DNA of 64,000 nucleotides from Agapanthus africanus (GCA_030015575.1 CM057338.1:306407827-306471826); one strand, 5' to 3'. Shown: positions 10,270 through 20,530, counted from the first letter of the stretch. Translations and numbers: made by a program. Notes: generated by a model not told the origin, from the letters alone.

Positions 10270-11638
10270 TCAGGCTGTTATCACAAAGGGGTCATTGTAT
10301 GGAAGTGATATGCCGTGAAGGTCTTCGTCGGTAAAGATGATCGGGTCGTCCTTCCTGCACTTCTTGTGGGGCGGATCACTTATGGTCATGACGGGTAGGA
10401 GGCGCCGGTCCCTCTTACTGTCCGGAGCCGGACCCATCGAAACGACCATGATCTGTCCAATCGCTAACTCCCCGGGAGGGGGTTGGTCTTTTTGCTCCTG
10501 CTCCGCCTGCCGCTTGTCTCGTAGGTATTTCGCCAGGTGACCGGAGCAGATCAGTTTCTCAATATAGTCACGGGGCTGTTTGTAATTCTCGGTTGGGTGC
10601 CCTTGCGACCTATGGCAGTCACAGTACGAGCCGTGGAGTTGCTTGCCCGTCCTCTGGGTAGTCGGCGGGAGTTTAAAAAACCTCTCGCCCTTAGCCTCCT
10701 CTAGTAGCTCGGTTAGGGAGACATTCAGTGGAGTGTACTCGTGGAACCTCGGGGAATAGGGTTTTGGTCGGTTGTCCTTCTTTTTCTCCTCTTTGTCCCG
10801 TCCTTTTCGGTCTACCTGGTCGTCCCGAGGTAGGTTGGCGTTCACCTCCGATTCGGGTTGGATTTCTCACTCGGTCCATGCTTTTACTTCGGCCATGGTC
10901 TTGGGTTGCGCTAATGCAAAAGAGCAGAGCAACTTTTTGTGCCTAAGACCCGACCTCAGGGCGGTGATAACCGTTTCATCGCGGTGATCGGGAACCTCTA
11001 TGAGGGCATTGTAGAAGCGGGTGACATACCCCTTGAATGATTCCTTGTCTCCGCCCTTGATGGAGAATAGGTAGTCGACCGTCTTTTTTAGTCGTCAGTT
11101 GCCGGCGAAATGACCGAGGAATTAGGTCGCCAGCTCGTCGAAGGTCGAGATCGAGCACGGCGTGAGCCCTCGGAACCAATCCCGGCCAGCGCGGATAAGG
11201 GTAGTATGGAAAGTTCGGCATTGGGCCGTATCCGAGTTGTCTTGGAAGCTCATGCCCGTCGTAAACGCGTCCAAGTGGTCCTTCAAGTCGGTCTTCCCGT
11301 CGAAGAGGGCCACTTTGGGTGGTTTGTTCCTGGACGAGACATGCTCGGTGAGTAGTTGTTCTGTAAAGGGTCTCGTGAGCGAATCGGCGGAATACTTCAC
11401 CCCTTCGCCGGTCGTGCAATCGTCCTATCGTATATCTTCACTTTTCTTTTCGAGGGCCTCTATTCGTTGCTGGTACCCCGAGGATTCTTCATAGCCGGAG
11501 CGCCTGCTATCTCTACTCCGGGCTTGCGCGATGGAGCGGCTTTGGTTTCACTCTATCACATCCCTTAAATCCTCGGGGGAACCCTTCGTAGATAGTCCCG
11601 ACGTTCGCTGTGTGCGTGGCTTCGACGGAAGTGGGGGC
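10270..11638 (-). pseudogene. gag of the Tat element, C-terminal part after the nested insertion
   Basis: It contains the retrotransposon gag core (KVALFDGKTDLKDHLDAF, RTFHTTLIRAGRDWF, ESFKGYVTRFYN) and, further on, a charged segment and YCDCHRSQGHPTENYKQ, which resembles the degenerate zinc region of Tat gag proteins. It is broken by frameshifts and stops (for example near 10848 and 11100). Its N-terminal part lies beyond the nested LTR element at 17862-18310. Confidence 0.75.
11634..11638. repeat. Target-site duplication GGGGC, left copy
   Basis: GGGGC directly precedes the TGTTGGGGTC LTR start and is repeated at 17857-17861 right after the second LTR. A 5-bp duplication is the normal result of LTR-retrotransposon integration. 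Confidence 0.85.
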
Positions 11639-12333
11639 TGTTGGGGTCAAAATTTGCACCCCGGTTGACCAAGTTAAAGTCAAGGTCAACCCCAGGTCAA
11701 GCGGGCCCATGCCCAGGTCAAGCGGGCCCATGCCCAAGTCGAGCCCACGGCCAGCCTCCCCATGCCGAAATAAAAAAATCATGTAATAAATAATTTTGAT
11801 GTCATTTTTTATGCATGATTGTAAGAAAAATGGGCATAAAGCCAAATTTTTGTAAAGCTCATGGCTTATGTGCAAAAAGAAATGGTACATGAGGCATGAG
11901 ATGGGCAAAATGCCATTTTGTAAAGCCCAAGGGGCTATATATAAATGTGTAAGTCTATATAAAGCAATATGATGATGAATAAAGAGACACTTTTCATTCC
12001 TCTAAAAAAAGTTAGGGTTTTTGTGCCTCCTTCTCCTTCCTCAAGGTTCTAAACCCTCTTCTTCTTTTTTAATTAAATCAAGAGTTTAACTCTTGCTTTC
12101 TCAAAAATAAATAGTTTTTCACCACAAAACCCACAAAGGGGAACTCCGATCTCCCATCAGATTTAAAAAAAAAAGATTTTTAAAATCTCATACCTCTTGT
12201 TCTTCAAGATCCGGCCAACAGAGGAGGAAGAAGGAGACCCACTTCCAAGAACCCCACTTTAGGGAAGATCCAAGGCTCAAGGGAGAAACCCCTTTCATCA
12301 GCTCCAAAATATCTTAGGAGTTCAACTCCTCAA

Positions 12334-12364
<31 letters not shown>

Positions 12365-12990
12365 AAATAATAAATATTTCCTTTCAGGAGCACAGCTCCC
12401 AGTGCAGGGACCAAGTCCCTTTTGCTGCTGACGCACAGCGCCCGCGTGCCAAGCACGCTGAGCGCCGGCGCTCTGGCGCACAACGCCCGCGTGCCAAGTA
12501 CGCAGGGCACCTGCGCCTCGCGCCTGCGTGCTAGGCACGTGAGGCGCTGGCACCACGCTTCCTTTGGACGCCTTTTTCCCCTCATTTTACACACACTCTA
12601 CACTCAAAACATGTCCCCCGCTAGGAAAAATTTTCTAACGGGGGCGCTGCCACGCATCCCGCAAGGGGGCTGCTAGCCCCCTTGATCCTCAGCCCGCTAT
12701 CCGGGTAGCGGGACCCCCGTAAAAACTCTGCGGGGCCCCCGATATATCCAAAACCCCTTCAAAACACGCACACTGCATATTGAGTTCGCATGAATAGCTG
12801 ACCCGTCAATCGGAGGTTCTCCCGCTCCAAAGGCGAGGGGTAATTAACGGCAGCTTAGTCCGCAGCTGCCGGAGATTCGGATCCCCACAATTAATAAACC
12901 TCCGCCTACCCTAGGCAGGGGGAATCTGTAATGCGCCTGACAAGCGCGCGCGTACTCCCATCTCAATGGGATGACGAAAAACACCCTACA
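11639..12990 (+). repeat. 5' LTR of the nested element
   Basis: It begins TGTTGGGGTCAAAATTTGCA and ends CACCCTACA. It aligns along its length with 16531-17856. A TATA-like CTATATATAAATG and CTATATAAAGC lie near 11935-11970, with AATAAA near 11979. A (TA)n(CA)n microsatellite sits at 12335-12365, and GC-rich short palindromes (GCGTGCCAAGCACG type) at 12430-12560. Confidence 0.85.
12335..12368. repeat. (TA)n(CA)n microsatellite in the 5' LTR
   Basis: TATATATA followed by about a dozen CA units. The same position of the 3' LTR (about 17196-17224) is a pure TA run. Confidence 0.85.
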
Positions 12991-12995
12991 GATTC

Positions 12996-13013
12996 TGGCA
13001 CGTTCGGTGGGAC
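12996..13013 (+). promoter_or_regulatory. Candidate primer-binding site of the nested element
   Basis: TGGCACGTTCGGTGGGAC starts five bases after the LTR end. Its complement reads as a tRNA 3' end: CCA, discriminator G, seven acceptor bases and a CCCAC T-stem strand. The matching tRNA was not identified. Confidence 0.5.
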
Positions 13014-13283
13014 TCATCTTTCCTCCCATATTTCGGGTTAAGCATTCATGCGAACTCAATTGATATGCATATCAATTGCCTGTACTGAAATCATGTTTCT
13101 ATTTGCAGGTTAACGACTTTCGACTGCAATTTTCGAACGCAAGTCGGTATTTGAACGACTTTCCTTGGCCCCAGCTGGGGGCAAGGCCATCAACACCGAC
13201 AAAGTAATAAGGCATCTCGGGCAAGCTCCAGCGGTGCCCCTGACAACTGCTCAATCGGGTATCTTCTCTAAGCTCCCCGTCGG

Positions 13284-13880
13284 ATGACCACCACGTCGTT
13301 AAACTGGAAACAGAGGACCATCACGTCGTTAAACTGGAAACAGATGAACTCTAAGTCGTTAAACTGGAACCGATGACCACCACGTCGTTAAACTGGAAAC
13401 AGAGGACCACCACGTCGTTAAACTGGAAACATATGACCTCTAAGTTGTTAAACTGGAACCGATGACCACTAAGTCGTTAAACTGGAAACAAATGACCTCT
13501 AAGTCGTTAAACTGGAAACAGTAGACCTTTAAGTCTTTAAACTGGAAACAGATGACCACTGAGTCATTAAACTGGAAAAAGATGACCTCTAAGTCATTAA
13601 ACTGGAAACGTTAGACCTCTAAATCTTTAAACTAGAAACAGATGACCACTAAGTCGTTAAACTGGAAAAAGACGACCTCTAAGTCGTTAAACTGGAAACA
13701 GATGACCACTAAGTCATTAAACTGGAACCGATGACCACTAAGTCGTTAAACTAGAAACAGATGACCACCACATCGTTAAACTGGAAACAGAGGACCACCA
13801 CGTCGTTTAACTGGAAACACCAGAGGACCACCATGTCATTAAACTGGGAACAATCGACCTCTAAGTCGTTAAACTGAGGA
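13284..13880. repeat. 30-bp tandem repeat, about 20 copies
   Basis: The unit is close to GATGACCACTAAGTCGTTAA + ACTGGAAACA. It alternates ACCACC/ACCTCT variants, suggesting an older 60-bp double unit in parts. Period is 30 bp with few indels. It codes for nothing recognisable; the minus-strand open frame over it is a by-product of the period being a multiple of three. Confidence 0.9.
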
Positions 13881-14127
13881 TGCACAAAAAAATCTGTGTA
13901 AATAAAAAAAAGGAATGTGTAAATAAATAAATAGAAAGAAAAGCCGAAATGATGGGGCAACTAGCAATAAAAATCAGCGAGTAAAATAAAGATGAAAAAT
14001 AAAGCCGAAATGATAGGGCAACAACGAATAAAAACCGAAATGATAGGGCAATCATGACCTTCGCGATAAGAAAAGAAGAAATGATAGAGCAACCGCGGTA
14101 AAACAAAAAAAACAAAACAAAAAAAAA

Positions 14128-14345
14128 CAATAGTGAATGATGAGTCGCTCCTGGTACCATATTCCAGTGCAGCGATGCAGACGCCAACCAAAATCCAAAT
14201 CCCCAAGTGGCGAATGATGAGTCGCTCCTGGTACCATATTCCAGTGCAGCGATTCAGACGCCAACCAAATTCCAAATCGCATACCCCAACGGCGAATGAT
14301 GAGTCGCTCCTGGTACCATATTCCAGTGTAGCGATGCAGACGCCA
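14128..14345. repeat. 75-bp tandem repeat, three copies, plus a diverged fourth
   Basis: GATGAGTCGCTCCTGGTACC followed by ATATTCCAGTGCAGCGATGC and a CAGACGCCAACCAAA tail occurs at about 14138, 14216 and 14297. A diverged copy (GATGAGTTGCTCCTGGCATT) is found at 14883-14945. Confidence 0.85.
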
Positions 14346-14527
14346 ACAAAGTCCCGAAATTTTTCCGGCCCTACGGTCTGGATCATATATCCTGCAAAAC
14401 CGTATACAATCCGCAGGCGTAAAACGATCCCAATCTCTCCCAAGTCCTACCGGCAAGACCACATTCAAAGTCTCACCGGCGATGAAGATTTAAAAAAAGG
14501 GGAGGGTATGTCCACAAGCAAAATGGG

Positions 14528-14807
14528 CACGGATGAAAACCCGAAAGGGCTCCGTGAGTAAAAACAGCAGGACTGCCGGCGAGTTTGTGAAAAGCCGAAA
14601 GGGCGCAAACTCGTAAAAAAGAGATGAAATGCACTTACAAAGTTCTCTCAACTTTGTGAGTAGAAAATTCCCGCGTGAGATCCTAGCGACTCACAAAGGA
14701 GCAACACACTTAGGAGTCCCCACAACTCCTAAGGAGAAAATACACCTACGAGATCCTTTCGACTCGTAGGGAGAAAATGCTTTTATGGGACCCTTACGGC
14801 CCATAAA
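14528..14807 (+). repeat. Chain of seven consecutive short hairpins
   Basis: Stems in order: CACGGA/TCCGTG (14528/14551), CGAGTTTG/CAAACTCG (14580/14606), CAAAGTT/AACTTTG (14638/14650), GTGAG/CTCAC (14675/14690), CTTAGGAGT/ACTCCTAAG (14709/14725), CTACGAG/CTCGTAG (14746/14763), TTTATGGG/CCCATAAA (14782/14800). The stems differ in sequence; the links between them share a GGAGAAAATAC/GGAGAAAATGC-like spacer. Confidence 0.8.
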
Positions 14808-15011
14808 ATTGAAAAGCCTTCGGTGATAGGGATCTAAACCTGTCTTCTAAGCCATCAATTCCCAAATCCTCCTGGGGCAAATGATGAGTTGCTCCTGGCA
14901 TTATTCCAGTGCAGCAATACTGATGCTAAACAAATTCCAAAGTCCTCTCAAATTCAAAAGTCCCACCGAACAAGGCAAAAATCAAACAAATCAAACCAAC
15001 CAATTCCAACA

Positions 15012-16135
15012 AGCTCTGCGCGGAAATCATGCTTTGTCTCAGAGTGTACCCCGCGTCGAAATCAAGCTTCGCCTCGGTGTATCTGCCTTCCCTGTCGGAA
15101 TTATGCTTCGGCTCGGAATCAACCAGCGACCTCCTCGTTGGAATTAAGCTCCACCTCGAATCAAGTCGACCAACAAGCTCTGCGCCGGAATCATACTTCG
15201 TCTCAGAGTATGCCCCGGGTCGAAATCATGCTTCGCTTCGGTGTATCTGCCTTCCCTGTCAGAATTATGCTTCGGTTCGGAATCAACCAGCGACCTCCTC
15301 GTCGGAATTAAGCTCCGCCTCGGAATCAAGTCGACCAAAAAGCTCTGCGCCAGAATCATGCTTCGTCTCAGAGTGTACCCCGCGTCGAAATCAAGCTTCG
15401 CCTCGGTGTATCTGCATTACCTGTTGGAACTATGCTTCAGCTCGGAATCAACCAGCGATCTCCTCGTCGGAATTAAGCTCCGCCTCGGAATCAAGTCGAC
15501 CAACAAGCTCTGCGCCGGAATCATGCTTCGTCTCAGAGTGTACCCCGCGTCAAAATCAAGCTTCGCCTCGGTGTATCTGCCTTCCCGGTCGGAATTATGC
15601 TTCTGCTCGGAATCAACCAGCGACCTCCTCGTCGGAATTAAGCTCCGCCTCGGAATCAAGTCGACCAACAAGCTCTGCGCCGGAATCATGCTTCGTCTCA
15701 GAGTGTACCCCGCGTCGAAATCAAGCTTCGTCTCGGTGTATCTGTCTTCCCTGTCGGAATTATGCTTCGGCTCGGAATCAACCAGCGACCTCCTCGTCGG
15801 ACTTAAGCTCCGCCTCGGAGTCAAGTCGACCAACAAGCTCTGCGCCGAAATCATGCTTCGTCTTAGAGTGTACCCCGCGTCGAAATCAAGTTTCGCCTCG
15901 GTGTATCTGCCTTCCCTATCGGAATTATGCTTCGGCTCGGAATCCACCAGCAACCTCCTCGTCGAAATTAAGCTCCGCCTCGGAATCAAGTCAACCAGCA
16001 AGCTTTGCGTCGAAATCATGCTTCGTCTCAGATTGTACTCCGTGTCGAAATCAAGCTTCGCCTCGGAGTATCTGCTTTCCCCATCGGAATTATGCTTCGC
16101 CTGGGAATCAACCTCTACTCGAAATTATGCTTCGG
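15012..16135. repeat. 165-bp higher-order tandem repeat, almost seven copies
   Basis: AGCTCTGCGCCGGAATCATG recurs at 15012, 15176, 15341, 15506, 15671, 15836 and 16001, so the period is 165 bp (164 once). Inside each unit a shorter motif of the form CGGAATYATGCTTCGNCTCG returns about every 40 bp, so one unit is roughly four monomers. Because 165 is divisible by three, frames stay open for up to 400 codons on the plus strand and 200 on the minus strand; these are not genes. Confidence 0.9.
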
Positions 16136-16465
16136 TCAGAATGTATGCTGCTCGTCGGAATTATGCTCCGATCCCTTTGGAACCATGCTCCGCTCATCGG
16201 GATCATGCTCCGATCCCTGGAATCATGCCCCGATCCCTGAAATCATGCCTCTACTCTTTAGAATTATACTTCGATCCTCGGAATTGTGCTCCGACCCTTC
16301 GGAATTATGCTCTGATCCTCGGAATTATGCCCCGACTCTTCGGAATGATACTCCGACTCTGGAATTATACTCCGCAAATCGGAATGACGCTCCGATCCCT
16401 GGGAATCATGCTCCTCGAGGGATGCTCCGCCCCCGGGATGATGTCCCCCCTCGAAGTCCAGCTTT
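16136..16465. repeat. Degraded short monomer array next to the 165-bp repeat
   Basis: Some fifteen GGAATYATGCYCCGAYCCYT-like motifs follow at irregular spacings of about 18-35 bp. They look like the same monomer as in the 165-bp units without the four-monomer order. Confidence 0.75.
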
Positions 16466-16530
16466 AAGATCCATCAATTTCATGCACACAACTCATATGC
16501 GCGGTGTGCATTTATTGATGGGAGGCACTT

Positions 16531-17196
16531 TGTTTGGGTCAAAATTTGCACTCCGGTTGACCAAGTCAAAGTCAAGGTCAACCCTAAGCCAGGTGGGCCC
16601 AAGCCCAAGTCAAGCGGGCCCATGCCCAAGTCGAGCCCGCGGCCAGCCTCCCCATGCCGAAATAAGAAAATCATGTAATAAATAATTTTGATGTAATTTT
16701 TTATGCATGATTGTAAGAAAAATGGGCATAAATCCAAATTTTTGTAAATCCCATGGCTTATGTGCAAAAACAAATGGCACATGAGGCATGGGATGGGAAA
16801 AATGCCATTTTGTAAACCCCTAGGGGCTATATGTAAATGTGTAAGCCTATATAAGGCAACATGATGATGAATAAAGAGACACTTTTCATTCCTCTCTCCT
16901 TCCTCAAGGTTCTAAACCCTCTTCTTCTTCTTTTAATTAAATCAAGAGTTTAACTCTTCCTTTCTAAAAAATAAATAGTTTTCACCACAAAACCCACAAA
17001 GGGAAACTCAGATCTCCCATCAAATCTCAAAAAGAAGAGGTTTTTAAAATCTCATACCTCTTGTTCTTCAAGATCCGGCTAACAGAGGAGGAAGAAGGAG
17101 ACCCACTTCCAAGAACCCCATTTTGGGAAAGATCTAGGGCTCAAGGGAGAAACCCCTTTCATCAGCTCCAAAATATCTTAGGAGTTCAACTCCTCA

Positions 17197-17229
<33 letters not shown>

Positions 17230-17856
17230 AAATAACAAATATTTCCTTTCAGGAGCACAGCTCCCAGTGCAGCGACCAAGTCCCTTTTGCTGCTGACGCC
17301 TAGCACCCGCGTGCCAAGCACGTGGGGCGTCGGCGCTCTGGTGCACAGCGCCCGCGTGCCCAGCACGCGGGGAGCCGGCGCCCAGCGCCTGCGTGCTAGT
17401 CACGCGAGGCGCTGGTACCCACGCGTCCTTTGGACGCCTTTTTCCCCTCATTTTACACACACTCTACACTCAAAACATGTCCCCCGCTAGGAAAATTTTT
17501 CTAACGGGGGCGCTGCCCCGCACCCCGCAAGGGGGCTGCTAGCCCTCTTGACCCCCAGCCCGCTATCCGGGTAGCGGGACCCCCGTAAAAACTCTGCGGG
17601 GCCCCCGATATATCCAAAACCCTTTCAAAACACACACACTGTATATTGAGTTCGCATGAATAGCTGACCCGTCAATCAGAGGTTCTCTCACTCCAAAGGC
17701 GAGGGGTAATTAACGACAGCTTAGTCCGTGGCTGCCGGAGATTCGGATTCCCACAATTAATAAACCCCCGCCTATCCTAGGCAGGGGGAATCTGTATTGC
17801 GCCTGACAAGCGCGCGTGTATTCCCATCTCAATGGGGTGACGAAAAACACCCTACA
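16531..17856 (+). repeat. 3' LTR of the nested element
   Basis: It begins TGTTTGGGTCAAAATTTGCA and ends CACCCTACA, collinear with 11639-12990. It has AATAAA near 16872, a pure (TA)n run at about 17196-17224 where the other LTR has (TA)n(CA)n, and the same GC-rich palindromes at 17285-17420. Confidence 0.85.
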
Positions 17857-17861
17857 GGGGC
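17857..17861. repeat. Target-site duplication GGGGC, right copy
   Basis: A perfect repeat of 11634-11638, directly after the CCCTACA LTR end. Confidence 0.85.
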
Positions 17862-18310
17862 GTCGGTCATGCCTACAATCAGGCAATCTAACCGACACCT
17901 TTTCAGGGGGTGAGAAAACGCGGCGTGCTTCGAAGTGATAGCATGGTCTCCCCTGAGATCGGGTCCGGCGCCTAACGAGTCATGGAATCATTCCCCGCAT
18001 GCGGGTCATGGCTGCTGGAATCGGCACGCTGGTGTTCGGTAACATTAAGATGAGCGTGAGTAAGGTCGAGGGCCTAAGCATGCGCTTCCGTCTTCCTGCC
18101 TACGTCGTCATCCCGGGGAGGAGAAACTGTGGTTTGGCGGGCACGGCCGGCCACTTGAATGCGGGCGAGCGCATCCACCATCGTCGTGAGCCTATCGATT
18201 CGTGCGGACAAGGCGTTGATGATGTTAGGAGGGAGAGTTGGGCCGCTCCCGTCTCCATTATGGAGGACGGGGCAGCTCGTGCTGGGGTCATCGCGATTAT
18301 CGCTTGCCAT
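17862..18310 (-). pseudogene. gag N-terminal part of the Tat element
   Basis: An ATG at 18308-18310 opens MASDNRDDPSTSCPVLHNGD and continues NIINALSARIDRLTTMVDAL, a leader with heptad-like Leu/Ile spacing. A stop appears near 18074. The ATG lies about 50 bp past the primer-binding site, the expected place for the gag start. The nested LTR element separates it from the rest of gag at 11638. Confidence 0.6.
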
Positions 18311-18360
18311 TGAATCGAAGGCGGAAGATCAAATTTTTGGGTGGAGGAGCTTCTTGCTTC

Positions 18361-18375
18361 CTACAGACGGCGCCA
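18361..18375 (-). promoter_or_regulatory. Primer-binding site of the Tat element
   Basis: On the minus strand TGGCGCCGTCTGTAG follows two bases after the LTR end, the form seen in many plant Tat-type elements. Together with the LTR end it fixes orientation and boundary. Confidence 0.8.
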
Positions 18376-18377
18376 AC

Positions 18378-19138
18378 TGATGGAGGTACTAATCTCCCTT
18401 AGTTGTTTTCCTCCGTCAATCTTGCTACAAGCGGTTCTGAACGATTGAGATTAGGGAGTAAAGGTCGAATGTGTGGATCTCAATGGGTTGTCGTTGACGC
18501 CAAGCTATCTGCAAGGGAAGTCCCGGGATGGGTAACCACCGTAGGACCCATCCGACGATCAAGAGGAATAATGGCAGGGTAGCGGCGTATTAGAATCAGT
18601 TCCAGTTACCTGAATTGTCTGGAAGAAGGGTTTATATAGCGATCGTATGGAACGAGCCGATGCGAGATTCTCGCCATCCGTTACGCACCTGTGTTACGTT
18701 CGCGTAGATGTCGGAATACGCTCATTAATGGTAAGATACGCTAGCGTGGGATGCGGGACGTGGGACAGCGAGGATCTCATTGTTGCGAGATTTACGGAGC
18801 CGTTATGGGGGCGTTCAAGCTTCGTGTTCCCGGCCAAACGGGACACTGAAGAATCTCGGCTCTGCGATAGCTCGGAGATGAGCGAGGAGGCCGTCTTAGC
18901 GCCGCTGTAGGACATTTTGGAGGCGAGCCGTTGGCTGGTTGTTAGGTGTATAGAGGAGGTACCCCGGGGAGATCTCCGAAAGGTCAGGTGCAACCTTAGA
19001 GACGAGGCCCGAGGAAAGTCCCCCACGTGTGATATTGATTCCGACTCCGTGGCCCCCATGAATCTAGTGGGTTTACGTGAACGACATGTCATCTGTTACA
19101 TGTTGTAAATCTGGGGTTCCCGTCTGTGAGCCTCATCA
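18378..19138 (-). repeat. 5' LTR of the Tat element
   Basis: It is bounded by TGATGRAGG and its inverted CCTCATCA, with the primer-binding site right inside. A TATA box (CTATATAAACCC on the minus strand, about 18629-18642) supports a promoter facing into gag. The exact outer end could be 19138 or 19140. The partner LTR is not in the window. Confidence 0.7.
18629..18642 (-). promoter_or_regulatory. TATA box of the Tat LTR
   Basis: GCTATATAAACCC on the minus strand inside the LTR, oriented toward gag. Confidence 0.5.
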
Positions 19139-19295
19139 CATTGGCACTTTTTAAATCGATGTTCAAAAAGAAGGGGGTGAAGAGAAATCATACTAAACAA
19201 GCAGTTTTTATATATTTATTATGCATTGGTTAGTTAATTTTTTTCTTAACAGAAGGCAATGTAGTTTTTACTTGAACTCTAGGTGGTTTATTCTA

Positions 19296-19525
19296 GCATT
19301 TTTATTTTATTTTTTTGGAACTGGCCCATAAGCCTTGTCCAAGAAAACACCACATTCAGACACACTGTACACACATACACATAACACACATGCATCCAGG
19401 AAACCCAACCCATGAATTTACCACAAAAACGTTAATTTGTGCCACTTCCCTCTCCAGGGGTTTCAACCCCGAACTTTCCTTACGAGAGAAAGTGTCACAC
19501 CAACTGAGCTATTGTTCATTAGTTG
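19296..19525 (-). mobile_element. tRNA-derived SINE
   Basis: On the minus strand it has an A-box-like TAGCTCAGTTGGT (19499-19511), a B-box-like GGGGTTGAAACCCC (19457-19470), a body of about 150 bp and an A-rich tail CCAAAAAAATAAAATAAAAA. This is the internal pol III promoter plan of plant SINEs. It is not a tRNA gene: acceptor stem and cloverleaf are missing. Confidence 0.65.
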
Positions 19526-19542
19526 GCAGCATATCAAAATAC

Positions 19543-19892
19543 GGGTAAATTGTCAACAAAATCCAAGCACTTTTTTCCGCTATAGAAACCGTCTGGTCTC
19601 TAAGTGGTAAGCAAATCCTTCTGAAATTTTTTCATGCTGTATCTATACAGTAGCTTTCTATATCTAATTAATTCATACAAACTATTTAGATATCGCAGGA
19701 AACGCAGCTGGTTAGATATTGCTGGTTATTGCTTAGATATCACAAAATATTGGATACAGCAGGAAACTACTAGATATATAAAGGGTTTTTTGACAATGAA
19801 AAACCTTTTTAAGGGGTTTTGACTATAGTTTCGAGGTCATAGGGTTTTTGACAACAGAAAAAACCTGCTTCGGGGTTTTTGACAATTTACCC
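19543..19892. mobile_element. Mutator-like MITE, copy 1 (350 bp)
   Basis: Ends GGGTAAATTGTCAA and TTGACAATTTACCC are exact inverses. A 9-bp flank TCAAAATAC (19534-19542) is repeated as TTAAAATAC (19893-19901), one mismatch. A 9-bp duplication suits the Mutator superfamily. No coding capacity. Confidence 0.75.
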
Positions 19893-20064
19893 TTAAAATA
19901 CGGAGGATTTGTGTGATGTAACCTAAAAATCAAGTAGAGAATCTTCTTAGATTTAGAAATATAAGGATTTACGGGCCAAATTCGTGGGACCCATGGTATA
20001 TGTGTGTATTGTGTGCCTGTGTGTGGTGTGTGACTGGATGAGACACACAGGCCACCCCCCCAAA

Positions 20065-20066
20065 AA

Positions 20067-20134
<68 letters not shown>

Positions 20135-20135
20135 G
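20065..20135. repeat. (TA)n(GA)n microsatellite
   Basis: About 24 TA units followed by about 9 GA units and a G-run, directly left of the first palindromic MITE. Confidence 0.9.
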
Positions 20136-20528
20136 GGGGGGGAGGGGCGGGGGTCGGGGGGTTAATGGAGGAAAGGTGCCATATGAGGGAATTTCCTCCG
20201 TCAGAAAAATACATGTTCCGTGATATTTTTCGACGATCGGCATACATTACTTCCATCTTTTTCATCTAAGATGTGGATACACCAAATTTCATGTGATTAT
20301 ACTATTTTTTCACTGTTGATTTAGTTGATGCAAAATTAATGGTTTACCGACAATAGAATTTTTTACATTGCTGATTCAACGGTGAAAAAGTGGTGGAATC
20401 ACATGAAATTTTGGATATGTACATCTTAGATGATAACAATAATGATGATGGGTGCCGATTGTCGGAAAAAATGGTAGAGGTTGTATTTTGTCGACGCCAT
20501 AGGAGGAAATTCCCACATATTGCCTTTT
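20136..20528. mobile_element. Palindromic MITE, copy 1, next to a TA microsatellite
   Basis: The left arm (TGCCATATGAGGGAATTTCC ... CATCTAAGATGTGGATACAC ... TTCACTGTTGATT) is inverted in the right arm (AATCAACGGTGAAAAAGT ... ACATCTTAGATGATAAC ... CGCCATAGGAGGAAATTCCC). It forms a hairpin of about 180 bp per arm. Copy 2 lies at 20580-20978. It starts and ends in TA/GA repeats instead of ordinary target duplications. Confidence 0.7.
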
Positions 20529-20530
20529 TC

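Larger units (their letters stand above)
11639..17856 (+). mobile_element. Non-coding LTR retrotransposon (LARD-like) nested in the Tat element
   Basis: Two direct LTRs of 1352 and 1326 bp, both TGTT...TACA, enclose 3.5 kb with no gag or pol match. A primer-site candidate follows the left LTR, and a purine stretch (GATGGGAGG) precedes the right LTR, giving plus orientation. A perfect GGGGC duplication flanks the whole. The interior is almost entirely tandem or inverted repeats. Such large non-autonomous elements need proteins from a partner element. Long apparent ORFs inside come from a 165-bp repeat whose length is a multiple of three. Confidence 0.85.
2788..19138 (-). mobile_element. Degenerate Tat-lineage Ty3/gypsy retrotransposon, nested
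   Basis: Read on the minus strand the order is 5' LTR, primer-binding site, gag, protease, reverse transcriptase, RNase H, a second (archaeal-type) RNase H, integrase, then a long 3' region with antisense units. The doubled RNase H and the antisense 'gypsy-type transposon' protein between pol and the 3' LTR are hallmarks of the Tat clade (Retand/RIRE2-like elements). The 3' LTR is not in the window: the element breaks at 2787 where another LTR begins. It is interrupted at 11638/17857 by a second LTR element. Many stops and frameshifts show that it is inactive. Confidence 0.8.

Noticed and set aside
13284-13880. CRISPR-like array of regular short repeats
   Set aside because: No unique spacers between the units; it is a plain tandem repeat in a plant retroelement.
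13751-14468. Minus-strand frames rich in Phe/Val (FNDVVV repeats) and Trp/Tyr
   Set aside because: Products of the 30-bp and 75-bp tandem repeats, not genes.
15029-16467. Open frames of about 400 codons on the plus strand and 200 on the minus strand
   Set aside because: They follow the 165-bp tandem repeat, whose length is a multiple of three, and are open in several frames on both strands. The translations are simply repeated and match no family.
19457-19511. Possible minus-strand tRNA gene
   Set aside because: Only the pol III boxes are tRNA-like; the sequence runs on into a 150-bp body and A-rich tail typical of SINEs.
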